Assembly: GCF_000971275.1 (NCBI RefSeq)
Contig: NZ_LAPV01000125.1
Span: 1-44,766, forward strand
Direction of reading: 5' to 3'
Length of the DNA: 44,766 nucleotides
Source: Devosia psychrophila
GTDB taxonomy: Bacteria; Pseudomonadota; Alphaproteobacteria; Rhizobiales; Devosiaceae
Shown here: piece after piece, positions 35,313 through 43,787 of the stretch
How the letters are laid out: each line of letters starts with the position of its first letter
How positions within the stretch are numbered: the stretch's first letter is position 1
The notes under the pieces: generated by a model
Databases searched by the model: none
Told to the model about the DNA's origin: nothing
Seen by the model: the letters and a program-made list of their open reading frames with translations, nothing else
Made by a program: the position numbers and the translations under genes

Positions 35313-36397
35313 CAATTTGCGGTCCCGACTGCATGGAACATCATTGTCTCCGCTGTCAAACCGGGGCCGAAAGCCATCGCACAGCCGACGTCTCCGGGAG
35401 CGTGATTTGCCAGCATGCGTTCGAGCACAAACATTACCGTGGCTGAAGACATATTGCCATTCTCGCGCAAGACGGTACGCGATGGAATAAGCGCATTTGG
35501 AGGCAGGTCGAGCGATCGCTCGACAGCGTCGAGGACCGATTTGCCGCCCGGATGCACCGCCCACAGGTCGACATCGGCAACGCTCTTATCTCCCAGAATG
35601 GTGCCAATACCCGCATTGAGTGTGTCGTGGATCGCGGACGGAACCTGACCGGATAACACCATGTCGAAGCCATCGTCCCGCACGCTCCAGGTCATCAATT
35701 CACGGCTGTCTGCCGCAATGATCGCGCGGAAACTATCGAGGCTAAAACCCTTCTTCTCTGCGCTAACGATCGATGCGGCGCAGCCATCGCCCCAAAGGCA
35801 AAATGACAGCAGTTTTTCGAGGTCCGTGGTTTCCTTGAGATGCAGGGTGCACAGCTCGATATTGACTATCAGAACGCGGGCCTCCGGCTCCGAGCGGACA
35901 ATATGGCGTGCCTGCTTGAGTGCGTTAATGGCTGCATAGCAGCCCATGAAGCCAATGATGGTTCGCTCGATCGAGCTTGAGAGACCGCACAGTGCGATGA
36001 CTTCGAGATCAAGGCCGGGGGCCGAGAAGCCAGTACAGGTTGTAACGATTATGTGGGAGATGCGGCTTCGGTCTTCTCCATCAAGAACTTTTTCTACGGC
36101 CTGACGGGCCAGTTCAGGAGCGCTGGCGGCAAACATGTCCATTCGTTTGGCAGTGCCAGGAAAGCTACCCCGAGCAAAAATCCCAGCGACGTCCGCGCTG
36201 CCACCCTCTGGATCGTTGGCTGGCTGGAAGCAGGAGAACCTATGCTCAATACCGCCCTTATCGGACATACGGTTGAACACCGCCCGGCGCCGTGGATCGT
36301 TGCTGAGTTGGGAGCTGGCGAACCCTAGAAAGAATTGGTGGACGTCATTTGACGGCACCGCGGTTGCGACGCGGTTCAGAAAGGCCTGAGCAGACAT
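35312..36397 (-). CDS. Type III polyketide synthase (chalcone/stilbene synthase family)
   Basis: A 361-residue condensing enzyme, the normal length. The catalytic triad is readable: Cys153 (IGFMGCYAAINAL), His282 (WAVHPGGKS) and Asn315 (ENGNMSSATVMF). Bacterial members use acyl-CoA starters with malonyl-CoA to make alkylresorcinols, alkylpyrones or phloroglucinols; the Cys-containing IIVTTCTGFSAPGLD and GFMGC regions match the bacterial branch. AAGGA (36404-36408 on the coding strand) precedes the ATG, immediately downstream of a hairpin with a T-run. It heads a three-gene operon with the methyltransferase and oxidoreductase. Confidence 0.93.
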   Translation of the reverse strand: MSAQAFLNRVATAVPSNDVHQFFLGFASSQLSNDPRRRAVFNRMSDKGGIEHRFSCFQPANDPEGGSADVAGIFARGSFPGTAKRMDMFAASAPELARQAVEKVLDGEDRSRISHIIVTTCTGFSAPGLDLEVIALCGLSSSIERTIIGFMGCYAAINALKQARHIVRSEPEARVLIVNIELCTLHLKETTDLEKLLSFCLWGDGCAASIVSAEKKGFSLDSFRAIIAADSRELMTWSVRDDGFDMVLSGQVPSAIHDTLNAGIGTILGDKSVADVDLWAVHPGGKSVLDAVERSLDLPPNALIPSRTVLRENGNMSSATVMFVLERMLANHAPGDVGCAMAFGPGLTAETMMFHAVGTAN

Positions 36398-36408
36398 GAG
36401 TAGTCCTT

Positions 36409-36427
36409 AAAAGGGCCGAAATCGGCC
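36409..36427 (-). terminator. Hairpin with T-run directly before the polyketide synthase start
   Basis: On the minus strand GGCCGA-TT-TCGGCC is followed by CTTTT, a compact intrinsic-terminator shape. It ends four bases before the ribosome site of the polyketide synthase gene. It may end transcripts from cytochrome b561, or act as an attenuator in the leader of the synthase gene. Confidence 0.55.
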
Positions 36428-36454
36428 AGTGTTTGTCATGACGCTGCGATATGA

Positions 36455-36476
36455 CTGCGATGCCAAGGCATCGCAG
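36455..36476 (-). terminator. Hairpin after cytochrome b561
   Basis: A 10-bp perfect stem, CTGCGATGCC / GGCATCGCAG, with a two-base gap, 17 bases after the b561 stop. It lacks a T-run and precedes the T-run hairpin at 36409-36427. The two together separate the redox operon from the polyketide operon. Confidence 0.5.
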
Positions 36477-36492
36477 GAGAAGAGAGAGCTGG

Positions 36493-36993
36493 TTACCGGG
36501 CAGGGACCAGCATGCGGCGCAACGTGCCGTCGCGCTTGATGAACTGGTGGAACAGCGCTGCGAGAACGTGGATGGCAATCAGGACGATGAATACCGGCTT
36601 GCCAAGCTTGTGAATGTCGCCGAACGAGTCGGACACGTAGACGGTCAGCAGGCCCAGCACCGGCATCGCGAACAGCATCAGGTAAAAAGCCCAGTGCACC
36701 AACTTGGCAGCCCAGTCCATCCAGGTCGGGGTGGCAACCGGGCGCGGCGGAACGCCGTGGGCAAGCCGCACGCCTAGCCTCACCAGAACAAGAAGTAGAA
36801 TCGCAATACCGAACCAGTAATGGCCGATGCTGACGGCAAAATCGACGCTTGAAGGAGTGGCGCCTTCTTCTGCTGCATCGCGGACATTGGTCATGCCCTC
36901 GCCAAAGATGAGTTGGAACGCAACGAGCGCCGCGATCAGCCAATGTAGGGAAATCTGAAGTGTCGAATAGCCAGTGGCCTGTTGTTCGTTCAT
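36493..36993 (-). CDS. Cytochrome b561-type membrane protein
   Basis: A 166-residue four-helix di-heme b-type cytochrome. Candidate heme His are His17 (LQISLHWLIAALV), His58 (SIGHYWFGIAILLL), His100 (LVHWAFYLMLFAMP), His142 and His149 (IAIHVLAALFHQF). The ATG at 36993 is preferred to the farther one, since it starts at MNEQQATGYSTLQ as in the family. It follows ApbE by 99 bases on the same strand and may feed quinol electrons into, or take them from, the flavin system. Confidence 0.85.
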   Translation of the reverse strand: MNEQQATGYSTLQISLHWLIAALVAFQLIFGEGMTNVRDAAEEGATPSSVDFAVSIGHYWFGIAILLLVLVRLGVRLAHGVPPRPVATPTWMDWAAKLVHWAFYLMLFAMPVLGLLTVYVSDSFGDIHKLGKPVFIVLIAIHVLAALFHQFIKRDGTLRRMLVPAR

Positions 36994-37092
36994 CGAAAAC
37001 CTCACAGTGGCGTGCGCGACAAGGTTGTCCGCAACCGGCCAACATAACACGTTTCTCTGTCCTACCGGCCAAACCTGACGCCAAGCTGAAGG

Positions 37093-38082
37093 CTACTCAA
37101 ACTTGCCGATCGGCAGTTCGAGCAGTTCATCGCCTTGACGAAGGATAAACAGGGCATCGAGGCCGTTGGCTTCGGCCAATACCGGTCCTTCGTTTTCACC
37201 GGCGACGAACAAGGCCGTCGCCCAAGCGTCGGCCAGCATGGCGCTAGCGGCCAGCACACTTACGGAGGCCAGAGAATTGTCCAGCGGTCTTTCGGTGCGC
37301 GGGTCCATGGTGTGCGAGAAGCGTCTCCCACGATAATCGAGCGAGTGGCGATAGTCGCCCGACGTGGCGATGGCGACATCATGCAGCGAGATTGCTGCTA
37401 TGGGCGCCCGGTCCGTCCTGTCGGGCCGCTCGATGGCGACTTGCCATACCGCGCCGTCAAGTCTGCTCCCCCGGGCTCGGAGCTCTCCATCGATCGAGAC
37501 CAGGTAGTCGCGAATGCCGGAGGCGTCGAGGCACCTGGCCAGTTGATCAACCCCAAATCCTTTGGCGATTCCGCAAAGGTCGAGCTGCATGGGCGCATGC
37601 CGCCTCATCCGGATGTTGCGGCGATCAAGCTCAAGCCCTTCGCCCGCGGAAGCCTGCCGGGTATGCGATAGAGCTGCAATCGCCGCGGCATCGGGCACCG
37701 AACGCTCGGGGCCAAAGCCCCAGGCGTTGACGACGTTGCCCAGGCCGATGTCGAAGGCACCATTCGAGCGACGCCCGATCTCGAGGCCGGTCTCGACGAC
37801 TTCAAGCAGATCTGCGGCAACGGCAACCCATGTGCCGGCCGGGGCCGAGTTGAACTGGGAGACATCGGAGGCAGGTTGCCAGTTTGACATCTGCCGGTCG
37901 ACTGCATCGGCGGCGGACTGCAGTGCGCGCTGGATGAGAAAGAGATCGATATCTGCCGGAGCTACGAAAACCGCGGAGTATCGTGTCCCCATGGTCAGGC
38001 CATTCAACGCGTGACGCACGTTACCTGGCGTCAAACTTGTAACCCCAGGATCGGTCCATGTATCCATGACTCTAGTAGACAT
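37093..38082 (-). CDS. apbE: FAD:protein FMN transferase (ApbE)
   Basis: A 329-residue transferase that attaches FMN to Ser or Thr of target proteins. It has GTRYSAVF near the start, NAWGFGPERSVP, a variant DLCGIAKGFGVDQLARCL (normally DLGGIAKGYxVD), ATSGDYRHSLDYRGR and SHTMDPRTERPL, the family's FAD and magnesium sites. The start at 38082 overlaps the reductase stop by 11 bases; the ATG at 38067 just after it is an alternative. No signal peptide is evident, which is odd for an enzyme that normally works outside the cytoplasm. It probably flavinylates the DUF2271 protein of the operon. Confidence 0.9.
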   Translation of the reverse strand: MSTRVMDTWTDPGVTSLTPGNVRHALNGLTMGTRYSAVFVAPADIDLFLIQRALQSAADAVDRQMSNWQPASDVSQFNSAPAGTWVAVAADLLEVVETGLEIGRRSNGAFDIGLGNVVNAWGFGPERSVPDAAAIAALSHTRQASAGEGLELDRRNIRMRRHAPMQLDLCGIAKGFGVDQLARCLDASGIRDYLVSIDGELRARGSRLDGAVWQVAIERPDRTDRAPIAAISLHDVAIATSGDYRHSLDYRGRRFSHTMDPRTERPLDNSLASVSVLAASAMLADAWATALFVAGENEGPVLAEANGLDALFILRQGDELLELPIGKFE

Positions 38083-40291
38083 CTTCGAGATACCTTCCCG
38101 TGCTTTTAAGACTTTGAGCGCTTTCTCCGAGTGGAGCGAGGATATCGTCGAGCGCGGTGCGCACGCCGCCGGCCATGTCCCGGCCACCGCAGACCATGAT
38201 GCGGGCGCCGTGGGCAACGAGGTCGCGGATCGCGTCTACATCATCGCGCAGACTCTGCTGCACATATCGACCACCAACCGTCCGGGAAAAGGCGGGCTCG
38301 AAGCGCGCCAGCCGGGCATCGCCAAGACATTGCGCCATGTCGACCGCGTAGAGGAAATCGGATCGCGGATCCCGTCCGCCCCAATAGAGGTGGACCGGAC
38401 GATGGTGCCGATTGTGACGGATGAAGCCGGCCAGCGGCGCGATACCCGTGCCTGCGCCGATCATGATGAGTGGCGAGCGGCCACGTCCGGGGCGGAAATC
38501 GGGGTTGGATTTGACGAAGGCGTCGATGTTCTCGCCCGGCGTCAGAGCATGCAGAAACTCCGAACACAGGCCGCCTGTCTGCTTGCGCACGCAAATCTCG
38601 AGCATACCATCGCGACTGGCGCTGGCTAGCGAATAGTATCGCGGGATGGGGCTGCCTGGCGGGACAATGCCGACGAGATCGCCGACCTCGAAACGCGGCA
38701 GGCGGCTGCCAAGGCCGAGCAATTTGCCCAGGCCGGTGCGCTTTGCCCCTGGCATGGCAAAGCGCAAGACGCTGGTCGGTGCCTGGACTTCGACGCCGTA
38801 GTCGTCGCGATCGATCAGTTCGAGCCTGGTCGTCCGCGGCAGGCGTGGCGTGTGAACTAGATGCAGCACTGTGCCCAGCCGCGTGCCGGTTTCGACGCCC
38901 CATTGCGCAAAGGACTGCGACGACTGCCGGTCGATCGTGCATGATGACTGAATTTGGTCCATCCCCGTGGCCAGGAGCGCTGCACCGACCTCGTCTGCGA
39001 ACTGGCAGAAATGGGCGAAGCTGCGATCGCCAAAGCCCAGGACGGCAAAAGCGAGATCCGGCCTCGGCTTGAACCGTTCCAGCCGCGACAGGAACCGGCT
39101 GGCGCTTTGTGGCGCTGCACCATCACCATAGGTCGCGGTCAGCACGAACATGCGGCGGGCTTTGCCATAGTGCCGGGCAAGGCTGTTCATCGGCGCGGTA
39201 TGGACGCGGTGGCCGGCAAGGGTCAGCGCATCGTGCAGAACCGTGGCAAATCCCCAGGTCGAATTGCCCTCGCTGCCGACCAGAATGATGGTGTCAGCGG
39301 CGCCGCCCGCAACATTGTGCTTGAGCCGCGGCTGGTTGTGTCGGCGCGACCACCAGATCAGCGCGCCGCTGACGCTCATTACCGGCACGGCAAGCGCTGC
39401 CAGCCCCAGCACCAGGCCGAGCCACGCGATGCCCTGACCGGTATGCAGTGTGTAAAAGGCTTCATAGACAGTCTGGCCGAAGCTATTGGGGACGAATCCC
39501 AACATGGCTCCGCTCGCCTGATCGACGAAACCTTGGCCGGCATTGGTGGTGATGGCAAACACGTCGGTGGGATCGCCGGGTGCCGGGAAGACCAGTTCGC
39601 GCAGTTGCGCCAACGGCAGCGCCTGCAGCGCAGCGAGGCCCGAAATCGGCGCCGGAGCGCCGCCATCGGCAGTTGTGGGGAATGGGATGAAGCTGTCCTG
39701 CCCGGTTGACAAAAGGCCGATGCTGACGAGCGACATATAGGCGCCGGTGAAAGCGCTGAGCAGCAGCGCGACCAGCACGATGCGGCCGATGTCGACATGC
39801 AGGCGCTGCTGGAAGGTGCCCTTGGCGGCACCGAATACCCGGGACCAGCCGCCCAGGCGATTGACGAGCAGTAATCCACCCGAAATCGACAGCACCAGCA
39901 TGGAGAGGGCGGCAAGCCCGGCGACGACATGCCCGCCTTGGCCAAGCAACAGCGAGCGATGCATTTCGGTCATGAAGGCAAAGACCGGCGAGGTCTCATA
40001 AGGCCCCAAGGCGGCGCCCGACGAGGGATCGATGCGCGTCGCAAGCTGTCCCGCCGCACCATCGGCATAGGCGATGACGGCGCCCGAGGCCTGCTTGACG
40101 ATCCGCGAAACGTCGGGGAGCCCGTGCACAACCGCATCCGACAATGCCGCCACGTCGAGTTGCGTCCCCGCAGTACCCACCTGCCACTGGGCAATCGCCG
40201 GCTGGAGTGACAGGAAGGCGCCGCTGAGAGCCATGAACATCACGAGCAGACCCGCCAAGAGGCCGGGAAGGGAGTGGATACGACGCAGCAT
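38072..40291 (-). CDS. PepSY-flavodoxin-ferredoxin reductase fusion (NADPH-flavoprotein reductase)
   Basis: A 739-residue inner-membrane protein. Residues 1-320 hold four helices (about 8-28, 120-145, 170-195, 290-315) with PepSY-type periplasmic segments between them. Residues 333-450 are a flavodoxin-like FMN domain (TIILVGSEGNSTWGFATVLH; VLTATYGDGAAP; VLGFGDRSFAHFCQFADEVG). From 485 a sulfite/cytochrome P450 reductase-type module follows: RYYSLAS (551-557) for FAD, GAGTGIAPL (612-620) and CGGRDMA (701-707) for NADPH, and the C-terminal GRYLEDVY. It should move electrons from NADPH through FAD and FMN to the membrane and periplasm. Start: ATG 40291. Confidence 0.9.
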   Translation of the reverse strand: MLRRIHSLPGLLAGLLVMFMALSGAFLSLQPAIAQWQVGTAGTQLDVAALSDAVVHGLPDVSRIVKQASGAVIAYADGAAGQLATRIDPSSGAALGPYETSPVFAFMTEMHRSLLLGQGGHVVAGLAALSMLVLSISGGLLLVNRLGGWSRVFGAAKGTFQQRLHVDIGRIVLVALLLSAFTGAYMSLVSIGLLSTGQDSFIPFPTTADGGAPAPISGLAALQALPLAQLRELVFPAPGDPTDVFAITTNAGQGFVDQASGAMLGFVPNSFGQTVYEAFYTLHTGQGIAWLGLVLGLAALAVPVMSVSGALIWWSRRHNQPRLKHNVAGGAADTIILVGSEGNSTWGFATVLHDALTLAGHRVHTAPMNSLARHYGKARRMFVLTATYGDGAAPQSASRFLSRLERFKPRPDLAFAVLGFGDRSFAHFCQFADEVGAALLATGMDQIQSSCTIDRQSSQSFAQWGVETGTRLGTVLHLVHTPRLPRTTRLELIDRDDYGVEVQAPTSVLRFAMPGAKRTGLGKLLGLGSRLPRFEVGDLVGIVPPGSPIPRYYSLASASRDGMLEICVRKQTGGLCSEFLHALTPGENIDAFVKSNPDFRPGRGRSPLIMIGAGTGIAPLAGFIRHNRHHRPVHLYWGGRDPRSDFLYAVDMAQCLGDARLARFEPAFSRTVGGRYVQQSLRDDVDAIRDLVAHGARIMVCGGRDMAGGVRTALDDILAPLGESAQSLKSTGRYLEDVY

Positions 40292-40308
40292 GGCCCGAAC
40301 TCCGAACG

Positions 40309-40779
40309 CTAGAAGTTCACGGTGAGGCTTTGCACATAGCCGGTACCGGTAGCCACGACGCCGGAGCTGGCCTGGGCCAGTGGCATGACGACGTCGTTGG
40401 CGTATTCGCCGCCGTTTTCGACGGCACTGTCGACGTGGATCTGGTAGCCGGCGTCGATCATAGAGTCCGCGAGGCTGGCGTGGACGGTCAGCGTCTGTCC
40501 GGCACCGACGCTAGCCCCGGAAATGCCGTCGATATTGCCTCCTACGCTGGATATGCCACGTACCCAGTTGCGCAGATGGCGATAGTAGCGCTGGTTTTGT
40601 CCGGCAACCCAAAGCGTCGAGTCATAGCTTCCATCGGGCTTGGTCACATAAATCGCCAAGAACGTATTGGGTCCGCGATAGGCGGCGATCTGCGCCTCAA
40701 TGGTCAGGTCCTTGGCATAAGCGAGGCCTGGCATTGCCAGCGCGGTGGCGAGAACGAGGGCTGCAGCTATCTTCTTCAT
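40309..40779 (-). CDS. DUF2271 periplasmic protein with a flavinylation motif
   Basis: A 156-residue exported protein with a Sec signal (MKKIAAALVLATALAMPGLA, cleavage after YA at residue 22). The mature part is DUF2271-like (AIYVTKPDGSYDSTLWVAGQ; YYRHLRNWVRGI). The segment Asp84-Gly85-Ile86-Ser87-Gly88-Ala89-Ser90 matches the ApbE target motif D-x-x-[S/T]-G-A-[S/T], with Ser90 as the likely FMN acceptor. The start at 40779 (ATG) gives the signal peptide directly. It is 17 bases before the reductase gene and divergent from the two-component system. It is the likely covalent-FMN electron carrier in the periplasm. Confidence 0.88.
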   Translation of the reverse strand: MKKIAAALVLATALAMPGLAYAKDLTIEAQIAAYRGPNTFLAIYVTKPDGSYDSTLWVAGQNQRYYRHLRNWVRGISSVGGNIDGISGASVGAGQTLTVHASLADSMIDAGYQIHVDSAVENGGEYANDVVMPLAQASSGVVATGTGYVQSLTVNF

Positions 40780-40862
40780 GCTCGGGATCCCAGTCGGGTT
40801 ATCGACGCGGTCCATAAACAAGAGCAAGCTGACAGCAGCCTGAATTCAGACCACTATCGCGT

Positions 40863-40879
40863 TCAGCTTGGCGTCAGCT
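40863..40879. promoter_or_regulatory. Direct repeat TCAGCT-N5-TCAGCT in the divergent promoter region
   Basis: TCAGCT at 40863-40868 and 40874-40879 are 11 bp apart, about one helical turn, as in OmpR-type response regulator sites. It lies 38 bases before the response regulator gene and 84 bases before the DUF2271 start. It could let the two-component system control both operons. This is inferred from spacing only. Confidence 0.4.
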
Positions 40880-40916
40880 GCGGCGGCTAATACGTCGTTC
40901 GACAAGAGGGGCCGTC

Positions 40917-41573
40917 ATGCGGGTATTACTGATCGAGGACGACCACGTGCTCGGGGCCGCCATCCGCGACCACATCGCTTCGAACGGGCATGGGGTCGAC
41001 TGGATGCAGCGTCTAGATGATGCCCGGCTGGCATTGTCCACCATGAGCTACGAACTGGTTCTGCTTGACTTGAACCTGCCCGATGGGCGGGGGCTGGATC
41101 TGCTGCGCGAGTTGCGTGCAGCACACAATCCGGTGCCTGTCATCATAGCGACGGCACAGGACCAGGTGGCAATTCGGATCGAGGGTCTGAACTCGGGTGC
41201 TGATGACTACCTGATCAAGCCTTTCGATCTCAGCGAGATGAGCGCTCGGGTGGCGGCCGTGGCGCGTCGCTCGTCTGCCAGCCCACTTCCGGTAGTGACC
41301 ATCGGGACGATAGCCGTGGATATCGCACGCAAGGTTGCGACGGTCGGCGGCAAGTCCGTCGTGCTGACCGCCCGCGAATGGGTCGTGCTCGAGCGCCTGC
41401 TCAGCCATCGCGGCGCCATCGTCACCAAAGGCGACATCGAAGATTCACTTTATGCCTTCGGCGCCGAAGTCGAAAGCAATGCCGTAGAGGTCTATGTCAG
41501 CCGATTGCGCAAGAAGCTGGGCCGCGAGTTCATCAGCACGGCCCGCGGCCTCGGCTATCAGGTCGCAAGCTAG
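40917..41573 (+). CDS. OmpR-family response regulator
   Basis: A 218-residue regulator. The receiver has Asp51 (LLDLNLPDGRG) as phosphoacceptor, acidic residues near EDDH and Lys in YLIKPFD. The C-terminal winged helix (LTAREWVVLERLLSHRGAIV; EVYVSRLRKKLG; ARGLGYQV) binds DNA. It resembles the QseB/PmrA/TctD branch. The kinase follows after two bases. Being divergent from the flavin electron-transfer operon makes that operon the best candidate target. Confidence 0.92.
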   Translation: MRVLLIEDDHVLGAAIRDHIASNGHGVDWMQRLDDARLALSTMSYELVLLDLNLPDGRGLDLLRELRAAHNPVPVIIATAQDQVAIRIEGLNSGADDYLIKPFDLSEMSARVAAVARRSSASPLPVVTIGTIAVDIARKVATVGGKSVVLTAREWVVLERLLSHRGAIVTKGDIEDSLYAFGAEVESNAVEVYVSRLRKKLGREFISTARGLGYQVAS

Positions 41574-41575
41574 GC

Positions 41576-42925
41576 ATGGCAAGCTTTTCCATTGCGCTGC
41601 GACTGTCGCTTGGCCTCGCCATCGGGACCGGCCTGCTGTGGATCGGCGCGGCGTCGATTTCCGCCACCGTCATGCGGCACGAATTGAACGAGGCCTTTGA
41701 CGAAACCCTGCAGCAAAGCGCCTACCGGCTCCTGCCGCTGGCCATCCATGACGCAGGCGAATTGGAGCAGGATGAGACGCACCAGGTACCCGGTCTCGAC
41801 CAGCCGGGCGATGAGAACTACTTCACCTATTTTGTTCGCGATCGCGATGGCCGGGTGATTGTGCGCGGCGATAATGCGCCACCCGAACTGGCTACCGTCA
41901 CGCTGCAGAATGGGTTCTCCGAAATCGACGGTAAGCGGCTGTTTGCCGCGACCGACGAGCGGAGTGGCTTGGGTATCGTGATACTCGAAAGCTCTGACCA
42001 CCGCGACAAGGCCCTGCTCGAAAGCATAGCCGCTCTGGCGTGGCCGCTGCTGGGGCTGTTGCCGCTAATCGCCTTGGCCATCTGGGTGGCGATCCGAGTG
42101 GCGATGCGCCCGGTGGAGCGGCTGCGGCGCGATATCGAGAGGCGGGACGGCCGGAACCTCGCGCCGCTGAGCACGGAGGGGCATCCTATCGAGCTGGCGC
42201 CCATTGCTCAGGCGGTTGCCAGCCTGATTGGCCGTTTGAAGACGGCCATGGATGCCGAGCGCAGCTTTGCGGCCAGCAGCGCGCACGAATTGCGGACGCC
42301 AATCGCTGGTGCCCTGGCCCAGACGCAGCAGCTGGCGCTCGAACTCGGCCAGGCGCCCGGCCACGAACGGCTCAAAGACATCGAACAGGCCCTGAAGAGC
42401 CTTGGCCAGCTGGCGGAAAAGCTGCTGCAGCTGTCGCGGCTGGAGTCCGGGTTCGCGCGCACCGACCAAGTCGTCGATCTGATGCCGGCGCTGGAGCTGG
42501 TAGTTCGCGATTTCCGGGCCAGGTCGGCGGTGGGGCTGCGCGTCCACCTGCTCGTCTCGAAAGGGGCAACGCTCCAGGCGCCAATCAATGTGGACGCCTT
42601 TGCCATCGCTGTCACTAACCTGGTCCAGAACGCGCTCCTGCACGGGGCCGACGATCACCCGATCACCGTTACCGTCGACAGGCCAAATGTCCTGCGCGTG
42701 GCCAATGCCGGGACGATCGTGCCCTGCAATATCCTGCAGACCATCAGCCAGCCCTTTCGTCGGGGTCCAACATCCAGCACCGGATCGGGGCTGGGACTGT
42801 CGATCGTCCGGTCAATTATGGAGCAGACCGGAGGAACCATGGCTCTCCATTCACCCGCAACCGGCCAGAAAGATGGTTTCGAGGTTGTCCTGACGCTGTC
42901 TCCAACACCGGGACTGACCCTGTGA
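41576..42925 (+). CDS. Sensor histidine kinase
   Basis: A 449-residue membrane kinase. Two helices (about 6-30 and 155-175) bracket a periplasmic sensor of about 120 residues. A HAMP-like linker follows, then the H-box FAASSAHELRTPIAGA with His237, the N-box NLVQNALLHGADDH and the G-box GSGLGLSIV. The ATG at 41576 is two bases after the regulator stop; the longer frame open into the regulator gene is discarded. Its stop overlaps the GTG of the broken VIT gene. Confidence 0.91.
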   Translation: MASFSIALRLSLGLAIGTGLLWIGAASISATVMRHELNEAFDETLQQSAYRLLPLAIHDAGELEQDETHQVPGLDQPGDENYFTYFVRDRDGRVIVRGDNAPPELATVTLQNGFSEIDGKRLFAATDERSGLGIVILESSDHRDKALLESIAALAWPLLGLLPLIALAIWVAIRVAMRPVERLRRDIERRDGRNLAPLSTEGHPIELAPIAQAVASLIGRLKTAMDAERSFAASSAHELRTPIAGALAQTQQLALELGQAPGHERLKDIEQALKSLGQLAEKLLQLSRLESGFARTDQVVDLMPALELVVRDFRARSAVGLRVHLLVSKGATLQAPINVDAFAIAVTNLVQNALLHGADDHPITVTVDRPNVLRVANAGTIVPCNILQTISQPFRRGPTSSTGSGLGLSIVRSIMEQTGGTMALHSPATGQKDGFEVVLTLSPTPGLTL

Positions 42926-43601
42926 TCCGAGCCTACACCCATGCCGAGCGGCATCAAATCACCCGGATCGGCTGGCTACGCGCTGCGGTCTTGGGCGCCA
43001 ATGATGGAATTGTCTCCACGGCAAGCCTGATCATCGGAGTCGCAGCGGCTGCGGCAGCACCATCGCAAATTCTGGTCGCCGGCATAGGTCCATGGCGGCG
43101 GGCGAATATGTGTCGGTCAGCTCCCAATCCGACACAGAGGCTGCGGACTTGGCACGCGAAGCTCAGGAATTGCGGTACGACCCCAAAGCCGAGCTGCAGG
43201 AACTGGCGGCGATCTAAGTGGGACGTGACCTGACCCCAGATCTGGCGCTGCAGCTGGCCGTTCAGCTGACGGAGAAGGACGCGCTCTCAGCTCATGCCAG
43301 GGACGAATTGGGCATTTCCGAAATGACAACTGCGCGGCCCATCCAGACCGCATTCACCTCTGCCGCGACATTTTCGGTGGGCGCAGCCTTGCCGTTGGTA
43401 ATGGTGCTTGTGGTGCCGCGACCATGGCTGATCCAGGCAGTCGCGCTGGCCTCTCTGGCGTTTCTCGCATTGTTGGGCGCGGTAGGCGCAAGGACAGGTG
43501 GCGCCGGTATCTTTCGGCCGACCCTCCGCGTGATGTTATGGGGCGCGTTGGCTATGGCGCTCACAGCTGGCATCGGATTGTTATTCGCGATTTCGGGTTG
43601 A
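42922..43601 (+). pseudogene. VIT1/CCC1-family Fe/Mn transporter gene, disrupted
   Basis: The GTG at 42922 overlaps the kinase stop (GTGA). The N-terminus is a typical VIT protein (GWLRAAVLGANDGIVSTASL). After VAGI near 43087 about 22 bases of the expected GLVAGAMS coding sequence are missing, shifting the frame. The downstream frame reads MAAGEYVSVSSQSDTEAADL and DPKAELQELAAI, hits TAA at 43215-43217 where VIT proteins have Tyr, then continues to a normal end (LTEKDALSAHARDELGISEM; ASLAFLALLGAVGARTGG). Two independent lesions make it a pseudogene. Its former place in the kinase operon hints at an iron or manganese connection. Confidence 0.8.
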
Positions 43602-43787
43602 ACCGACCTGTCGGTAGTCGCTAGCCAACTTACCTGGGCGGGAACAAATTTGAGCTTCTAGCCGCCTTGTATCTCAGACACAGTTTGCTCGCACTTGCAC
43701 AGCGTTAGCGACACTGCGAATGCCAACTGCGGGACATATTACACGCCTCGTCCACATCAGATGGTCCACTAAAACGAGCATATTCAC

